Source: Polaribacter marinaquae
GTDB taxonomy: Bacteria; Bacteroidota; Bacteroidia; Flavobacteriales; Flavobacteriaceae
Length of the DNA: 64,000 nucleotides
Assembly: GCF_038019025.1 (NCBI RefSeq)
Contig: NZ_CP150496.1
Location: forward strand, 1,566,001 to 1,630,000
Direction: 5' to 3'
Shown here: positions 38,537 through 47,151 of the stretch, one piece after another
How the letters are laid out: each line of letters starts with the position of its first letter
How positions within the stretch are numbered: position 1 is the stretch's first letter
The notes under the pieces: generated by a model
What the model saw: only the letters and a program-made list of their open reading frames with translations
Told to the model about the DNA's origin: nothing
Database searches by the model: none
Position numbers and translations under genes: made by a program

Positions 38537-39262
38537 CTATTGGTTTATATTTGTATTTTCAGCTACAATTTCTTTAGCCTCTTTAATTTTCTCTTCTTTT
38601 TGCACTTTAGCTTCTTCTACTGGTTCTCCTTCTTTCTTCTCATCACCTCCAGTTAACATTCCACCGAAACTCATAAATCCAATTGCCATTAAACCAGTAA
38701 TTATAAATGTAATTCCTAATCCTCTTAAAGCAGGTGGAACACTAGAGTATCTAATTTTTTCACGAATTGCAGCAATAGCTAAAATTGCTAAAAACCAACC
38801 AATTCCTGAACCTACACCATAAGTTAATGCTAAACCTAACGTAGGAATCTCTCTTGATTGCATAAATAAACTTCCTCCTAAGATTGCACAGTTTACCGCA
38901 ATTAATGGTAAGAAAATACCTAATGAGTTGTATAATGATGGTGAAAATTTTTCAACAATAATTTCTACCAATTGTACCATTGTTGCAATTGTTGCAATAA
39001 ACATGATAAAAGATAAGAAACTTAAGTCGTAAGCTGCATATTCTGGACCTAACCATACCAATGCTCCTTCTTTTAAAATATATTGATCTAATAACCAGTT
39101 TAAAGGTACAGTTACTGCAAGTACAAAAATTACTGCAGCACCTAAACCAACAGCTGTGGCTACTTTTTTAGATACAGCAAGGTAAGAACACATCCCTAAG
39201 AATGTAGCAAATACCATGTTGTCTATAAATATCGATTTGAAAAATAATTCTATATGTTCCAT
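38537..39262 (-). CDS. nqrE: Na+-translocating NADH:quinone reductase subunit E
   Basis: Integral membrane subunit of the sodium pump with six predicted helices, homologous to NqrD and RnfA. It opens [30 protein letters not shown] and includes [16 protein letters not shown], the conserved segment with the cysteine that helps bind the intramembrane iron centre between NqrD and NqrE. At 241 residues it is longer than the Vibrio protein because of an acidic, charged tail ([20 protein letters not shown]) typical of Bacteroidetes. It sits between nqrD and nqrF. Confidence 0.97.
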   Translation of the reverse strand: MEHIELFFKSIFIDNMVFATFLGMCSYLAVSKKVATAVGLGAAVIFVLAVTVPLNWLLDQYILKEGALVWLGPEYAAYDLSFLSFIMFIATIATMVQLVEIIVEKFSPSLYNSLGIFLPLIAVNCAILGGSLFMQSREIPTLGLALTYGVGSGIGWFLAILAIAAIREKIRYSSVPPALRGLGITFIITGLMAIGFMSFGGMLTGGDEKKEGEPVEEAKVQKEEKIKEAKEIVAENTNINQ

Positions 39263-39289
39263 ATTCTATATTATTTAAACGCTTAGCGT

Positions 39290-39937
39290 CTAGTTTTCTT
39301 CTATTAATGATTTATTTTTAGAACGCTGTATCCAGATAATAATACCTACAACAATTAATGCCATTGGTGATAATAGCATAAAACCATTATTTTCATAACC
39401 AATTGCATACAATCCTGTTTTCTCTATTGGATCTCCTAAAACTTTAAATCCTAATAAAGTACCAGAACCTAATAATTCTCTAAAGAAACCAACAATTACT
39501 AATATTACACCATAACCAACTGCATTACCTATACCGTCTAAGAAAGATCTCCATGGCCCGTTACCTAAAGCAAAAGCCTCAAAACGTCCCATTATGATAC
39601 AGTTTGTAATAATCAATCCCACAAAAACAGATAGTGTTTTACTTAGTTCGTAAGCAAAAGCTTTTAAAACTAAATCTACTATAATTACAAGAGTAGCAAC
39701 TACAATTAGTTGTACAATAATTCTAATTTTTGATGGTATAATGTTTCTCATTAAAGAGATCACTACGTTTCCTAAACCTAATACAAACATTACAGAAATT
39801 GCCATTACAATAGATGCTTTTAACTCTGCTGTAATTGCTAATGCAGAACAAATACCTAATACTTGTATAGTAATTGGGTTATTATCTGCTAATGGGTCTG
39901 TAAGTAATACTGCGTCTTTTTTTGATAAAAGTCCCAT
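39290..39937 (-). CDS. nqrD: Na+-translocating NADH:quinone reductase subunit D
   Basis: Six-helix membrane subunit of the sodium pump, paired with NqrE in inverted topology. The 215 residues include TIQVLGICSALAIT near the N-terminus and GLIITNCIIMGRFEAFALG in the middle; the two cysteines are the expected ligands of the intramembrane iron centre. It starts 3 bases after nqrC ends and lies 27 bases before nqrE, all on the minus strand. Confidence 0.97.
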   Translation of the reverse strand: MGLLSKKDAVLLTDPLADNNPITIQVLGICSALAITAELKASIVMAISVMFVLGLGNVVISLMRNIIPSKIRIIVQLIVVATLVIIVDLVLKAFAYELSKTLSVFVGLIITNCIIMGRFEAFALGNGPWRSFLDGIGNAVGYGVILVIVGFFRELLGSGTLLGFKVLGDPIEKTGLYAIGYENNGFMLLSPMALIVVGIIIWIQRSKNKSLIEEN

Positions 39938-39940
39938 AAA

Positions 39941-40687
39941 TTATTTTTTTAAGTTTTTGAAGTAAGGCACGTAAAGTGCTAAATCTTTCTTTATCATAGC
40001 AGAAATACCATCACCAGTAATTGTTGCACCAGCAATTGCGTCTACTTCATAATCTGTTTTGTCTTCGTTTTTTGGATCGTTGTTTCCTTTAGCAACAGTA
40101 ATCCCTTTAAAAGCACCAGATTCTGTCATTAAATGTTCGCCAATAAAGTCGTCCATAAAATAACGTTGTTTGATGTTTGCTCCTAAACCAGGTGTTTCTC
40201 CTTTATGATCAAAATAAGCACCTTGAACAATCATGTTTTCATCCATAGAAACATATCCCCAAATAGCATCCCATAAACCTTTTCCTCTAATAGGAGCTAC
40301 GTAATATGTTTTACCATCTTTTTCTCCAACAAATAAAGGTAATTTTCTTACTTTACCTGCTTTAGCGTTTGCTTGCTGCTTTTTAACATCAATTAAATAC
40401 GCATCATCACTTTCAGAAACTTTGTCTCCTTCGATAACGATTTGCTTTTTTATGTATTTAGAAAACTCTTCTCCTGCGATTGATGTAGATACAAAGTTTG
40501 CACTAGATTCGTCGTTTTCATTAACACCCATAGCATACAAAATATTTTGTTGCTTTTCTATTCTCTCATTTTCTTTGATTGTAGGCTTTAAAGACGATGC
40601 TAAAAAGGCTAACAAAGAACCAACAATTAATACCATTACTACGGCAAAAACCATTGTATAACCATTACTATCTGTTCTCTTACTCAT
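39941..40687 (-). CDS. nqrC: Na+-translocating NADH:quinone reductase subunit C
   Basis: Subunit with one N-terminal helix (about 12-31) and a periplasmic domain carrying covalently bound FMN. The attachment threonine is Thr222 in AGATITGDG; most family members have SGAT at this place, so the serine is replaced by alanine. The upstream HKGETPGLGA motif (161-170) is also conserved. The 248-residue length is normal. It starts 2 bases after nqrB ends, so translation is probably coupled. Confidence 0.97.
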   Translation of the reverse strand: MSKRTDSNGYTMVFAVVMVLIVGSLLAFLASSLKPTIKENERIEKQQNILYAMGVNENDESSANFVSTSIAGEEFSKYIKKQIVIEGDKVSESDDAYLIDVKKQQANAKAGKVRKLPLFVGEKDGKTYYVAPIRGKGLWDAIWGYVSMDENMIVQGAYFDHKGETPGLGANIKQRYFMDDFIGEHLMTESGAFKGITVAKGNNDPKNEDKTDYEVDAIAGATITGDGISAMIKKDLALYVPYFKNLKK

Positions 40688-40689
40688 AA

Positions 40690-41901
40690 TTAGGCAGTTT
40701 TAACTTTAGTACGTTTTAATCTTCTTTTTACGTTTCCTTGAACCACATAATGGTCTATTGTTGGAGCAAATACATTCATTAATAAGATTGCTAAAAATAC
40801 TCCTTCTGGGTAAGCTGGGTTAAATACACGAATCATAATTGAAATAAAACCAATTAAGAAACCATAAATCCATTTACCTTTATTTGTTTGCGATGCTGTT
40901 ACAGGATCTGTTGCCATAAATACAGCACCAAATGCTAAACCACCAATCATTAAGTGTTCCCACCAAACAGTGTTCATTAATCCGTAGAATTTACTAGAAT
41001 CTGTAATAATTTCTGCTGCTACAATTTGATTAAAAATTAATCCCATAACTGCTGCTCCTATAAATGTAGAAACTATAATTCTCCAGCTTCCTATTTTGGT
41101 AAAAATTAAAAAGGCTGCTCCTAAAAGAATTAATAATGTAGATGTTTCTCCTACAGAACCAGGAATAAATCCTGCAAACTTGTCCCAAGTAGAATAAATT
41201 ACTTCTTGATTTTGTGCGTAACTACCTAAAATAGTTTCTCCAGAAATTGCATCTGCAGTACCTACTCTATTTACTGCATCATGAACCCAAACTTTATCTC
41301 CAGACATCCATGTTGGATATGCAAAGAATAAAAATGCTCTAATAGTTAAAGCTGGGTTTAAAATATTCATACCTGTACCACCAAATACTTCTTTACCAAT
41401 TACAACTCCAAATACAACTGCAACTGCTAACATCCATAAAGGTGTGTCGATTGGTACAATTAATGGCACTAACATACCTGTTACTAAATACCCTTCTTCT
41501 ACTTCATGACCTTTAATTACAGCAAAAATAAATTCTACAATAAGACCAACTCCGTAAGAAACGATTACTAAAGGCAATACTTTAATAATACCTATCCATA
41601 GATTATCCCAAGTTAAAAAAGAACCTAACACTGTAAATTCTGATGTAATACCTTGAGCTCTTTCTATAGCTGCATAATGCTGGTAACCTGCATTAAACAT
41701 TCCGAAAAGCAAACATGGTATTAAAGCCATAATTACAATATTCATTGTACGCTTTAAATCATCTGCTGCTTTAATATGAGTTCCTCCGTGAGTCACTTCA
41801 TTCGGCAAATATAAAAAGGTATGGATTGCGTTAAACGCAGGAGCCATTTTTGTTCCTTTATATTTCTCTTTTAAATTATGTAAGTTTTGTTTTAAGCTCA
41901 T
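40690..41901 (-). CDS. nqrB: Na+-translocating NADH:quinone reductase subunit B
   Basis: Ten-helix subunit that carries a covalent FMN and riboflavin and, by family, forms the sodium path with NqrD/E. The 403 residues include GKEVFGGTGMNILNPALT and SGETILG (220-226), where Thr223 corresponds to the flavin-bearing Thr of the usual SGAT motif, and PGSVGETSTLLILLGA. It starts 4 bases after nqrA ends and is followed 2 bases later by nqrC. Confidence 0.97.
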   Translation of the reverse strand: MSLKQNLHNLKEKYKGTKMAPAFNAIHTFLYLPNEVTHGGTHIKAADDLKRTMNIVIMALIPCLLFGMFNAGYQHYAAIERAQGITSEFTVLGSFLTWDNLWIGIIKVLPLVIVSYGVGLIVEFIFAVIKGHEVEEGYLVTGMLVPLIVPIDTPLWMLAVAVVFGVVIGKEVFGGTGMNILNPALTIRAFLFFAYPTWMSGDKVWVHDAVNRVGTADAISGETILGSYAQNQEVIYSTWDKFAGFIPGSVGETSTLLILLGAAFLIFTKIGSWRIIVSTFIGAAVMGLIFNQIVAAEIITDSSKFYGLMNTVWWEHLMIGGLAFGAVFMATDPVTASQTNKGKWIYGFLIGFISIMIRVFNPAYPEGVFLAILLMNVFAPTIDHYVVQGNVKRRLKRTKVKTA

Positions 41902-41905
41902 AACT

Positions 41906-43255
41906 TTATCCTAATTCTTCTCTCATTAAATCTAAACCTTCACGAATAATCTTCTGATGTGGTTGTTTAGATACACAAATAAATTCTGTTAGTGCAAAAT
42001 CTTCTGGCGCTACTTCGTAACCACCTAAAGCTTCCATTTCATCTAAATCTTTATACATAAATGCTTTTAATAATTGCATCGGATAAATATCTAAAGGAAA
42101 AACTTGCTCGTAAGAACCTGTAACAACAAAGGCTCTATGCTCACCATTAGTATTGGTGTTAAGATCGTATTTTTTCTTAGGGTTTAACCAAGAAAAAGTT
42201 AATGCTCTAGAAGTAGATACTTTATTAAAAACTGGTTTATTCCAACCAAAAAATTCATAATCATCTCCTTCTGGAATTGCAGTTATTTGATTATCGTAAT
42301 AACCTAAAAACTCATCTAACTTTACTTCTTTACCCGTAAGTACGTTTCCAGAAATAACTCTAGTATTATCGTTTTCTACATTATTAGCAACTAAATCTTC
42401 TATCGATGCACCAGCAATTGCTGTTACATATTGAGGTTTGCTAAATTTAGAACCTGTTAAAGCAACTGTTCTAGTTAAATTTAACTTTCCTGTTAAGAAT
42501 AACTCACCAATAATCACTAAATCTTGTGGTGTAATAACCCAAACAACTTCACCTTTATTAATAGGATCTATTTTTGCAATTTGAGTACCAACATTACCAG
42601 ATGGATGCGGCCCAGAAACTTTATGCAATTCTACTCCTGTTAATTTTGATAAAGGAGAAACTGAATTTGAACCAACAGATACGTGTACTTTACCAGCTGT
42701 TAATTTAGAAACAGCTGTTATAGCTGCTTGTAATTCTGCTTCTTTACCAGCAAGAGTGTAATCTAAGTCTGCTGCTAAAGGTGCACTTGCATATGCAGAA
42801 ACAAATATTGCTTTTGGTGCTTGGTTTGGATTTGCAACAATGTCATAAGGACGTTGTTTTACAAATGGCCAACAACCAGAAGCAAATAAGTAATCTTTCA
42901 CCTCATCTGCAGACATATTGCTTGCATCTTTAGCACCAAATTCTTTATATACTTGTGTAGCATCTGCAGCAATTTTAACTGCTAAAACTTTTCTTCTTGC
43001 CCCACGTATTACCTCTACTACTTTACCAGAAACCGGACTAGGAAATAAAATACGTTCGTCACTTTTTGAATGGAAAAGTGATTCTCCTGCTTTTACCTCT
43101 GCACCTTCTTTGGCTGTAAGTTTTGGTATTATTCCGTGAAAATCTTCTGGCTTAACTGCATAAACACTACTTTGTGAAACCTTAGTAGTATTTTTTTCTG
43201 CAACGCCAACAAGCTTAATATCTAAGCCTTTTTTAATACGAATGTCTTTTGACAT
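41906..43255 (-). CDS. nqrA: Na+-translocating NADH:quinone reductase subunit A
   Basis: Cytoplasmic subunit of the sodium pump, first gene of the nqrABCDEF operon. The 449-residue sequence begins with the family pattern IRIKKGLDIKLVG and includes ILFPSPVSGKVVEVIRGARRKVLAVKI split over two conserved blocks, the GPHPSGNVGTQI motif near 230, and the C-terminal CVSKQPHQKIIREGLDLM. A -7-like box is visible 38 bases upstream. The complete operon indicates sodium-based energetics, as expected for a marine flavobacterium. Confidence 0.97.
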   Translation of the reverse strand: MSKDIRIKKGLDIKLVGVAEKNTTKVSQSSVYAVKPEDFHGIIPKLTAKEGAEVKAGESLFHSKSDERILFPSPVSGKVVEVIRGARRKVLAVKIAADATQVYKEFGAKDASNMSADEVKDYLFASGCWPFVKQRPYDIVANPNQAPKAIFVSAYASAPLAADLDYTLAGKEAELQAAITAVSKLTAGKVHVSVGSNSVSPLSKLTGVELHKVSGPHPSGNVGTQIAKIDPINKGEVVWVITPQDLVIIGELFLTGKLNLTRTVALTGSKFSKPQYVTAIAGASIEDLVANNVENDNTRVISGNVLTGKEVKLDEFLGYYDNQITAIPEGDDYEFFGWNKPVFNKVSTSRALTFSWLNPKKKYDLNTNTNGEHRAFVVTGSYEQVFPLDIYPMQLLKAFMYKDLDEMEALGGYEVAPEDFALTEFICVSKQPHQKIIREGLDLMREELG

Positions 43256-43292
43256 AGTAAATTGGAATGTTTAGTTATCTAAAAAAATCAAG

Positions 43293-43300
43293 CAAAAATA
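43293..43300 (-). promoter_or_regulatory. -7 element of the nqr operon
   Basis: Minus-strand TATTTTTG fits TAnnTTTG 37 bases before the nqrA ATG. The -33 TTG is not exact at 19 nt, so confidence is moderate. Confidence 0.5.
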
Positions 43301-43539
43301 AAGATTTTGACGATGAAGATTCACATAAATGAGGCTTAATCTTGGTTAAATATTCTTATTTATATTTATTCTAAATAATTTATTATTTAGAAAACCTTGT
43401 TGTTTTTTTGATAAAAATAAAAACATCCTAATTAAAATTGATATTTGAATAATTATTCTTATTAATTTTACAATTTCAATAAAAAAGGTACAGTCTTTGC
43501 TTTTAATACCAGTGTAATAAATTTAGTATTTTAAAAAAT

Positions 43540-44766
43540 ATGATAAAATTCATCCTTAAGAAATTTACTTTTATTTTTTTAATCTTTTGCTCACTTACAA
43601 ATGCGCAAAACATTAAAACAATTCAATTAAGGCCGCTACAAGAAAACAATTTTGTTGCTATTGTTCCTCTAGGCACAACTTTAGAACTTTCTTTTGATGA
43701 TTTAGATGCAGACAGCAAAGAGTACCAATATAAAATAGAAAGAAAAACGCACGATTGGAAAAAAAGCCGATTACTTTCTAGCCAATTTATAAATGGTTTT
43801 GATCAAAATACAATTATAGATGTTACAAATTCTTTTAATACACTGCAAAATTACACACATTATAAAGTACAAATACCTAACGCAAATACAGCAATTACTA
43901 AAAGCGGCAATTACTTAATATCAATTTTAAATACTTATGATGAAGTTGTATTTTCTAGAAGATTTGTATTGTATGAAGACAAAGCAATTGTGCCAGTTTC
44001 TGTTGTTAGAAGCAGAAATACGAAGACGTTAAATACACAACAAACTGTTCAATTTTCAGTAAATTATAACGGGTTGAGAATAAATAATCCTAACCAAGAA
44101 ATTAATGTTACCATTTTAAAAAATAACAATTGGCAAGAAACAATTAGCAATTTATCACCTACTTTTTATAAACCGAATCAGTTATTATATACTTACACAA
44201 ATAAAACAAATTTTTGGGGCGGAAATGAATATTTAAACTTTGATAGTAAATTAATAAGAAATACAAGTTTAAATATTGTAAAAGTTTTAAGAGACGATAT
44301 TTATCATCATTATATTTATCCTTTCACTTATAACAAATACAGACAATATAGCTACAACCCTGATATTAACGGACAATTTCTAGTCAGAAATTTAGAAGTA
44401 AACAACAGTAACACAGAAGCAGATTATGCTTTAATGCATTTTACATTAGAAGTAGAAGAAATGTTTAAAGAAAAGGAACTTTATATTTATGGCGCTTTTA
44501 ATAATTTTACTATTTCTGATGAAAACAGAATGTATTTTGACCCAAAAACAAATACATACAGAGCAAATATTCTACTAAAACAAGGTTTTTACAATTATAC
44601 TTTTGCATCCGTAGGAAAAGACAACGTTCTAAACACCAACGAAATTAACGGTAGTTTTTTTGAAACAGAAAACGAGTACACTGTTTTGGTGTATTATAAA
44701 CCAATTGGTAGTTTGTATGATAGAGTTATTGGTGTTGGCAAAGGCTATTTTAATCAAAATAACTAA
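43540..44766 (+). CDS. Type IX secretion system plug protein (DUF5103)
   Basis: The 408-residue product has a signal peptide cleaved near TNAQN (residues 21-25). Its DUF5103 pattern includes KTIQLRPLQENN, GTTLELSFDDLDAD, YQYKIERKTHDWKKS and a C-terminal region DRVIGVGKGYFNQ. This family was renamed T9SS plug protein after the periplasmic plug that closes the SprA pore in its resting state. The Flavobacterium johnsoniae protein seen in the SprA structure is the reference for this name, and the fold here is assigned by sequence pattern only. The window also holds gldK, gldL and T9SS cargo. The gene is followed by apaG and DUF3667 on the same strand. Confidence 0.88.
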   Translation: MIKFILKKFTFIFLIFCSLTNAQNIKTIQLRPLQENNFVAIVPLGTTLELSFDDLDADSKEYQYKIERKTHDWKKSRLLSSQFINGFDQNTIIDVTNSFNTLQNYTHYKVQIPNANTAITKSGNYLISILNTYDEVVFSRRFVLYEDKAIVPVSVVRSRNTKTLNTQQTVQFSVNYNGLRINNPNQEINVTILKNNNWQETISNLSPTFYKPNQLLYTYTNKTNFWGGNEYLNFDSKLIRNTSLNIVKVLRDDIYHHYIYPFTYNKYRQYSYNPDINGQFLVRNLEVNNSNTEADYALMHFTLEVEEMFKEKELYIYGAFNNFTISDENRMYFDPKTNTYRANILLKQGFYNYTFASVGKDNVLNTNEINGSFFETENEYTVLVYYKPIGSLYDRVIGVGKGYFNQNN

Positions 44767-44816
44767 TTTGTAAATTGATTTGTAAAAACAAATCAAAAAA
44801 ACTACTTTTACTATGT

Positions 44817-45203
44817 ATGATAGAATTAGTAACAAAAGGCATAAAAATTTCTGTAAAAACTAACTACAATGGTTCTAGTTATAGAAACAACAGGCTTCAT
44901 CATGTTTTTTCTTATACTATATCGATTACAAATCAAAGTGAAAACAAGGTAAAACTAACAGATCGATTCTGGAAAATTTTTGATTCACAAAATCAAACTG
45001 AAATAGTTAGCGGAGAAGGTGTTGTTGGACAAACACCAATTTTAGAACCAAACGATCATTACACATATAAATCTGGTTGTTTTTTAACATCTAATATCGG
45101 CGCAATGAAAGGTTTTTACACAATGATTAACTTAGAAACTTACGAGCAATTTAAAGTATATATCCCAACTTTTCAACTAACAACTACCGCCTTATTAAAC
45201 TAG
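44817..45203 (+). CDS. apaG: ApaG-domain protein
   Basis: Small beta-sandwich protein of 128 residues. ATG at 44817 (MIELVTKGIKISVKTNY) is chosen over an upstream in-frame start because the family begins here. Family motifs seen: FSYTISITNQSENKVKL, LTDRFWKI, VSGEGVVGQTPILEPNDHYTY, SGCFLTSNIGAMKGFY. Named after the E. coli gene linked to cobalt resistance; its biochemical role is not settled and may be in pyrophosphate binding. It sits 50 bases after the plug protein gene and its end overlaps the apparent beginning of the DUF3667 coding frame. Confidence 0.93.
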   Translation: MIELVTKGIKISVKTNYNGSSYRNNRLHHVFSYTISITNQSENKVKLTDRFWKIFDSQNQTEIVSGEGVVGQTPILEPNDHYTYKSGCFLTSNIGAMKGFYTMINLETYEQFKVYIPTFQLTTTALLN

Positions 45204-46318
45204 CTAAAAAAAAGAATAAAGTTGCTAAAATTCAAGATCCTGCTTGTTTAAATTGCGGACATCCATTTAGCGGTCACGAAAAATTTTGCCCAGAATGTGG
45301 ACAAGAAAATAAAGGAGATAAAATAACTTTTGTAACTTTTGTTTACGAAATGTTTAATGGTGTTTTTAATTTTGATGCAAAGTTTTGGAAAACTTTAATT
45401 CCGCTACTTACCAACCCAGGTAAAGTTTCTAAAGACTACAAAGAAGGCAAAAGAAGTAGATATTCCAATCCTTTTAGATTTTACATTACCGTTTCTATAA
45501 TTTCATTCTTAATTTTAGGTTTAAAAATTAATTACAAAAAATATCAGGCTTTAGTTAAGGCTGATGTTCAAAAAGAATTAAGTATTAACGAAAAGATTAA
45601 CAATACAGAAATAGAAAGAGACTCCATTACTAAAATTGTGCAAAAGGAATTGGATAAGTCTATTATTCCGATTTCTAAAAAACAAAAAAAAGAAATTCTT
45701 GATGACATAGAAAAGGAAGAAAATGACAGTATAAAAAAGAAAAAAGCGAAAAAAAGAAATTTTAGTTTTGGAAAAGGAACTAGAATAGAAAAATTTTTAG
45801 AATTTCAAAAAGAACATCCAAAAACAGATGTAGATGATGCACTAGATTCTTTAAAATATAGTAAAAACTTTAACAATAGATTTCTATATCAAAGAGTAAA
45901 AGTGATGAATAAAGTAATGGACGACAATGATAGTTATGATAAGTTTGTTAACGAATCTCTGTCTTACATCTCTATTTCTTTATTTATATTTCTACCATTA
46001 TTTACGCTCTTTTTAAAACTTTTATATGTTAGAAGAAAATTTACATATGTAGACCATCTAATATTTGTGTTTCATACACAAACTGTTTTTTTTATGCTGC
46101 TAACAATCGTATATATTTTAAGTTTTTTTATGAAAGTAGAAAACGCTTCTATTTTTATATTGATATTCTTAACCTACTTGTTTTTAGCGATGAAAAAGTT
46201 TTACAACCAAGGTTATATAAAAACACTATTTAAATTTCTAATGTTGAATTTTGTCTACATGATTATGGCAGTTTTAGGAGTAGTTTTAGTTACTTTAATC
46301 TCTTTTGCTATTTATTAA
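45194..46318 (+). CDS. DUF3667 membrane protein with N-terminal zinc ribbon; start codon not standard
   Basis: The protein has a zinc ribbon (CLNC ... CPEC, within 40 residues of the frame's beginning), the DUF3667 segment NPGKVSKDYKEGKRSRYSNP and five or so membrane helices in the C-terminal half, with a lysine-rich charged loop between. The first ATG is at 45350, after the zinc ribbon. The coding frame is open from 45155, but no ATG, GTG or TTG occurs before 45350. ATT at 45194, overlapping the end of apaG, is the most natural rare start (IKLAKKKNK). The reported start is therefore tentative; a gene caller would begin at 45350. Function unknown. It overlaps the convergent NRDE gene by 4 bases. 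Confidence 0.75.
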   Translation: MKLAKKKNKVAKIQDPACLNCGHPFSGHEKFCPECGQENKGDKITFVTFVYEMFNGVFNFDAKFWKTLIPLLTNPGKVSKDYKEGKRSRYSNPFRFYITVSIISFLILGLKINYKKYQALVKADVQKELSINEKINNTEIERDSITKIVQKELDKSIIPISKKQKKEILDDIEKEENDSIKKKKAKKRNFSFGKGTRIEKFLEFQKEHPKTDVDDALDSLKYSKNFNNRFLYQRVKVMNKVMDDNDSYDKFVNESLSYISISLFIFLPLFTLFLKLLYVRRKFTYVDHLIFVFHTQTVFFMLLTIVYILSFFMKVENASIFILIFLTYLFLAMKKFYNQGYIKTLFKFLMLNFVYMIMAVLGVVLVTLISFAIY

Positions 46319-46995
46319 TTTACAAAATCTAAATACAACATATTTACAGAAGAACTTTCTTTTTTTACTGAAGTTACACTTACTGTTTCTACAATATCAC
46401 GTTTCATTTTTAAAGATATATCTGCAGTCCCTTTACTTTCATTCTGATGAAATTGAAGAATATTATCTTGCTCAAATACCGTATTAATATCCAACCACTC
46501 AGAAAACCAAATACGTCTTTGCGTTTTCATTTCATCAGTATATAATGTAGAAGAAGACCAAATTTTTGGCTCTTGAGGTAATTCTGTAAAATGTTTTTGT
46601 TCTCCGTCCCAAACCAATTCAAAAGTTTTTAAACAATTTTCCCAATCTACAAGAATCAATGTAAATGGCTCAATTCCTTCAAAATCAAATTGATTAATAA
46701 AAGAAACAGCATTAGCGTCTGTTAATATTTTTTTAACGATTACACCTCTACTCATCTTGTAAGAATCTTTTCTTTTATGAATCGTAAAACCGCCATTTAA
46801 CAAACAAACCAATCGTTTTTTACCACTTAAACCAATCCATGTTCCGCCAGCAACTTCATCCTTAGGATATGTTAAAACCACACCATCTTCTACATAATCT
46901 TTAGGTGGTAATGTTTTTCTTAAAGGTGTTTCGTCTCTATTAGATGTTAAAATAAAATTCTTATTACCTAAAGGAAGGTACGTAACTGTGCACAT
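46315..46995 (-). CDS. NRDE-family (TANGO2-like) protein
   Basis: The 226-residue protein carries the defining NRDE motif at residues 19-22 (ILTSNRDETPLR) and starts Met-Cys. In the NRDE/TANGO2 family the N-terminal Cys2 can become the nucleophile of an Ntn-hydrolase-like fold. The next conserved segment is AGGTWIGLSGKKRLVCLLNGG. The eukaryotic TANGO2 relative is linked to heme and lipid handling; the bacterial role is unclear. It is convergent with the DUF3667 gene and divergent from pruA. Confidence 0.92.
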   Translation of the reverse strand: MCTVTYLPLGNKNFILTSNRDETPLRKTLPPKDYVEDGVVLTYPKDEVAGGTWIGLSGKKRLVCLLNGGFTIHKRKDSYKMSRGVIVKKILTDANAVSFINQFDFEGIEPFTLILVDWENCLKTFELVWDGEQKHFTELPQEPKIWSSSTLYTDEMKTQRRIWFSEWLDINTVFEQDNILQFHQNESKGTADISLKMKRDIVETVSVTSVKKESSSVNMLYLDFVN

Positions 46996-47103
46996 ATTAT
47001 AATTTAAATTTAATTATTAAAATTTTTACATTGACGCTCTAAAATTAAATTATTCTCAATAAAAGAGATTAAAAATCGGCTTAATTTATTGAAACAAAAA
47101 TTG

Positions 47104-47111
47104 TAACTTTG
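47104..47111 (+). promoter_or_regulatory. -7 element for pruA
   Basis: TAACTTTG fits TAnnTTTG and is 40 bases before the ATG. No matching -33 TTG at 19 nt is seen. Confidence 0.55.
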
Positions 47112-47151
47112 AAACTCAAAATTAGTAGATTAAAACTTAAAATCATACAAT

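Noticed and set aside
44775..44816. Fourteen-codon N-terminal extension of ApaG
   Set aside because: The ApaG family begins at the later ATG, and the extension is low-complexity (KNKSKKLLLLC).
46305..46487. Plus-strand 60-codon frame after the DUF3667 gene
   Set aside because: It is antisense to the conserved C-terminal part of the NRDE protein.
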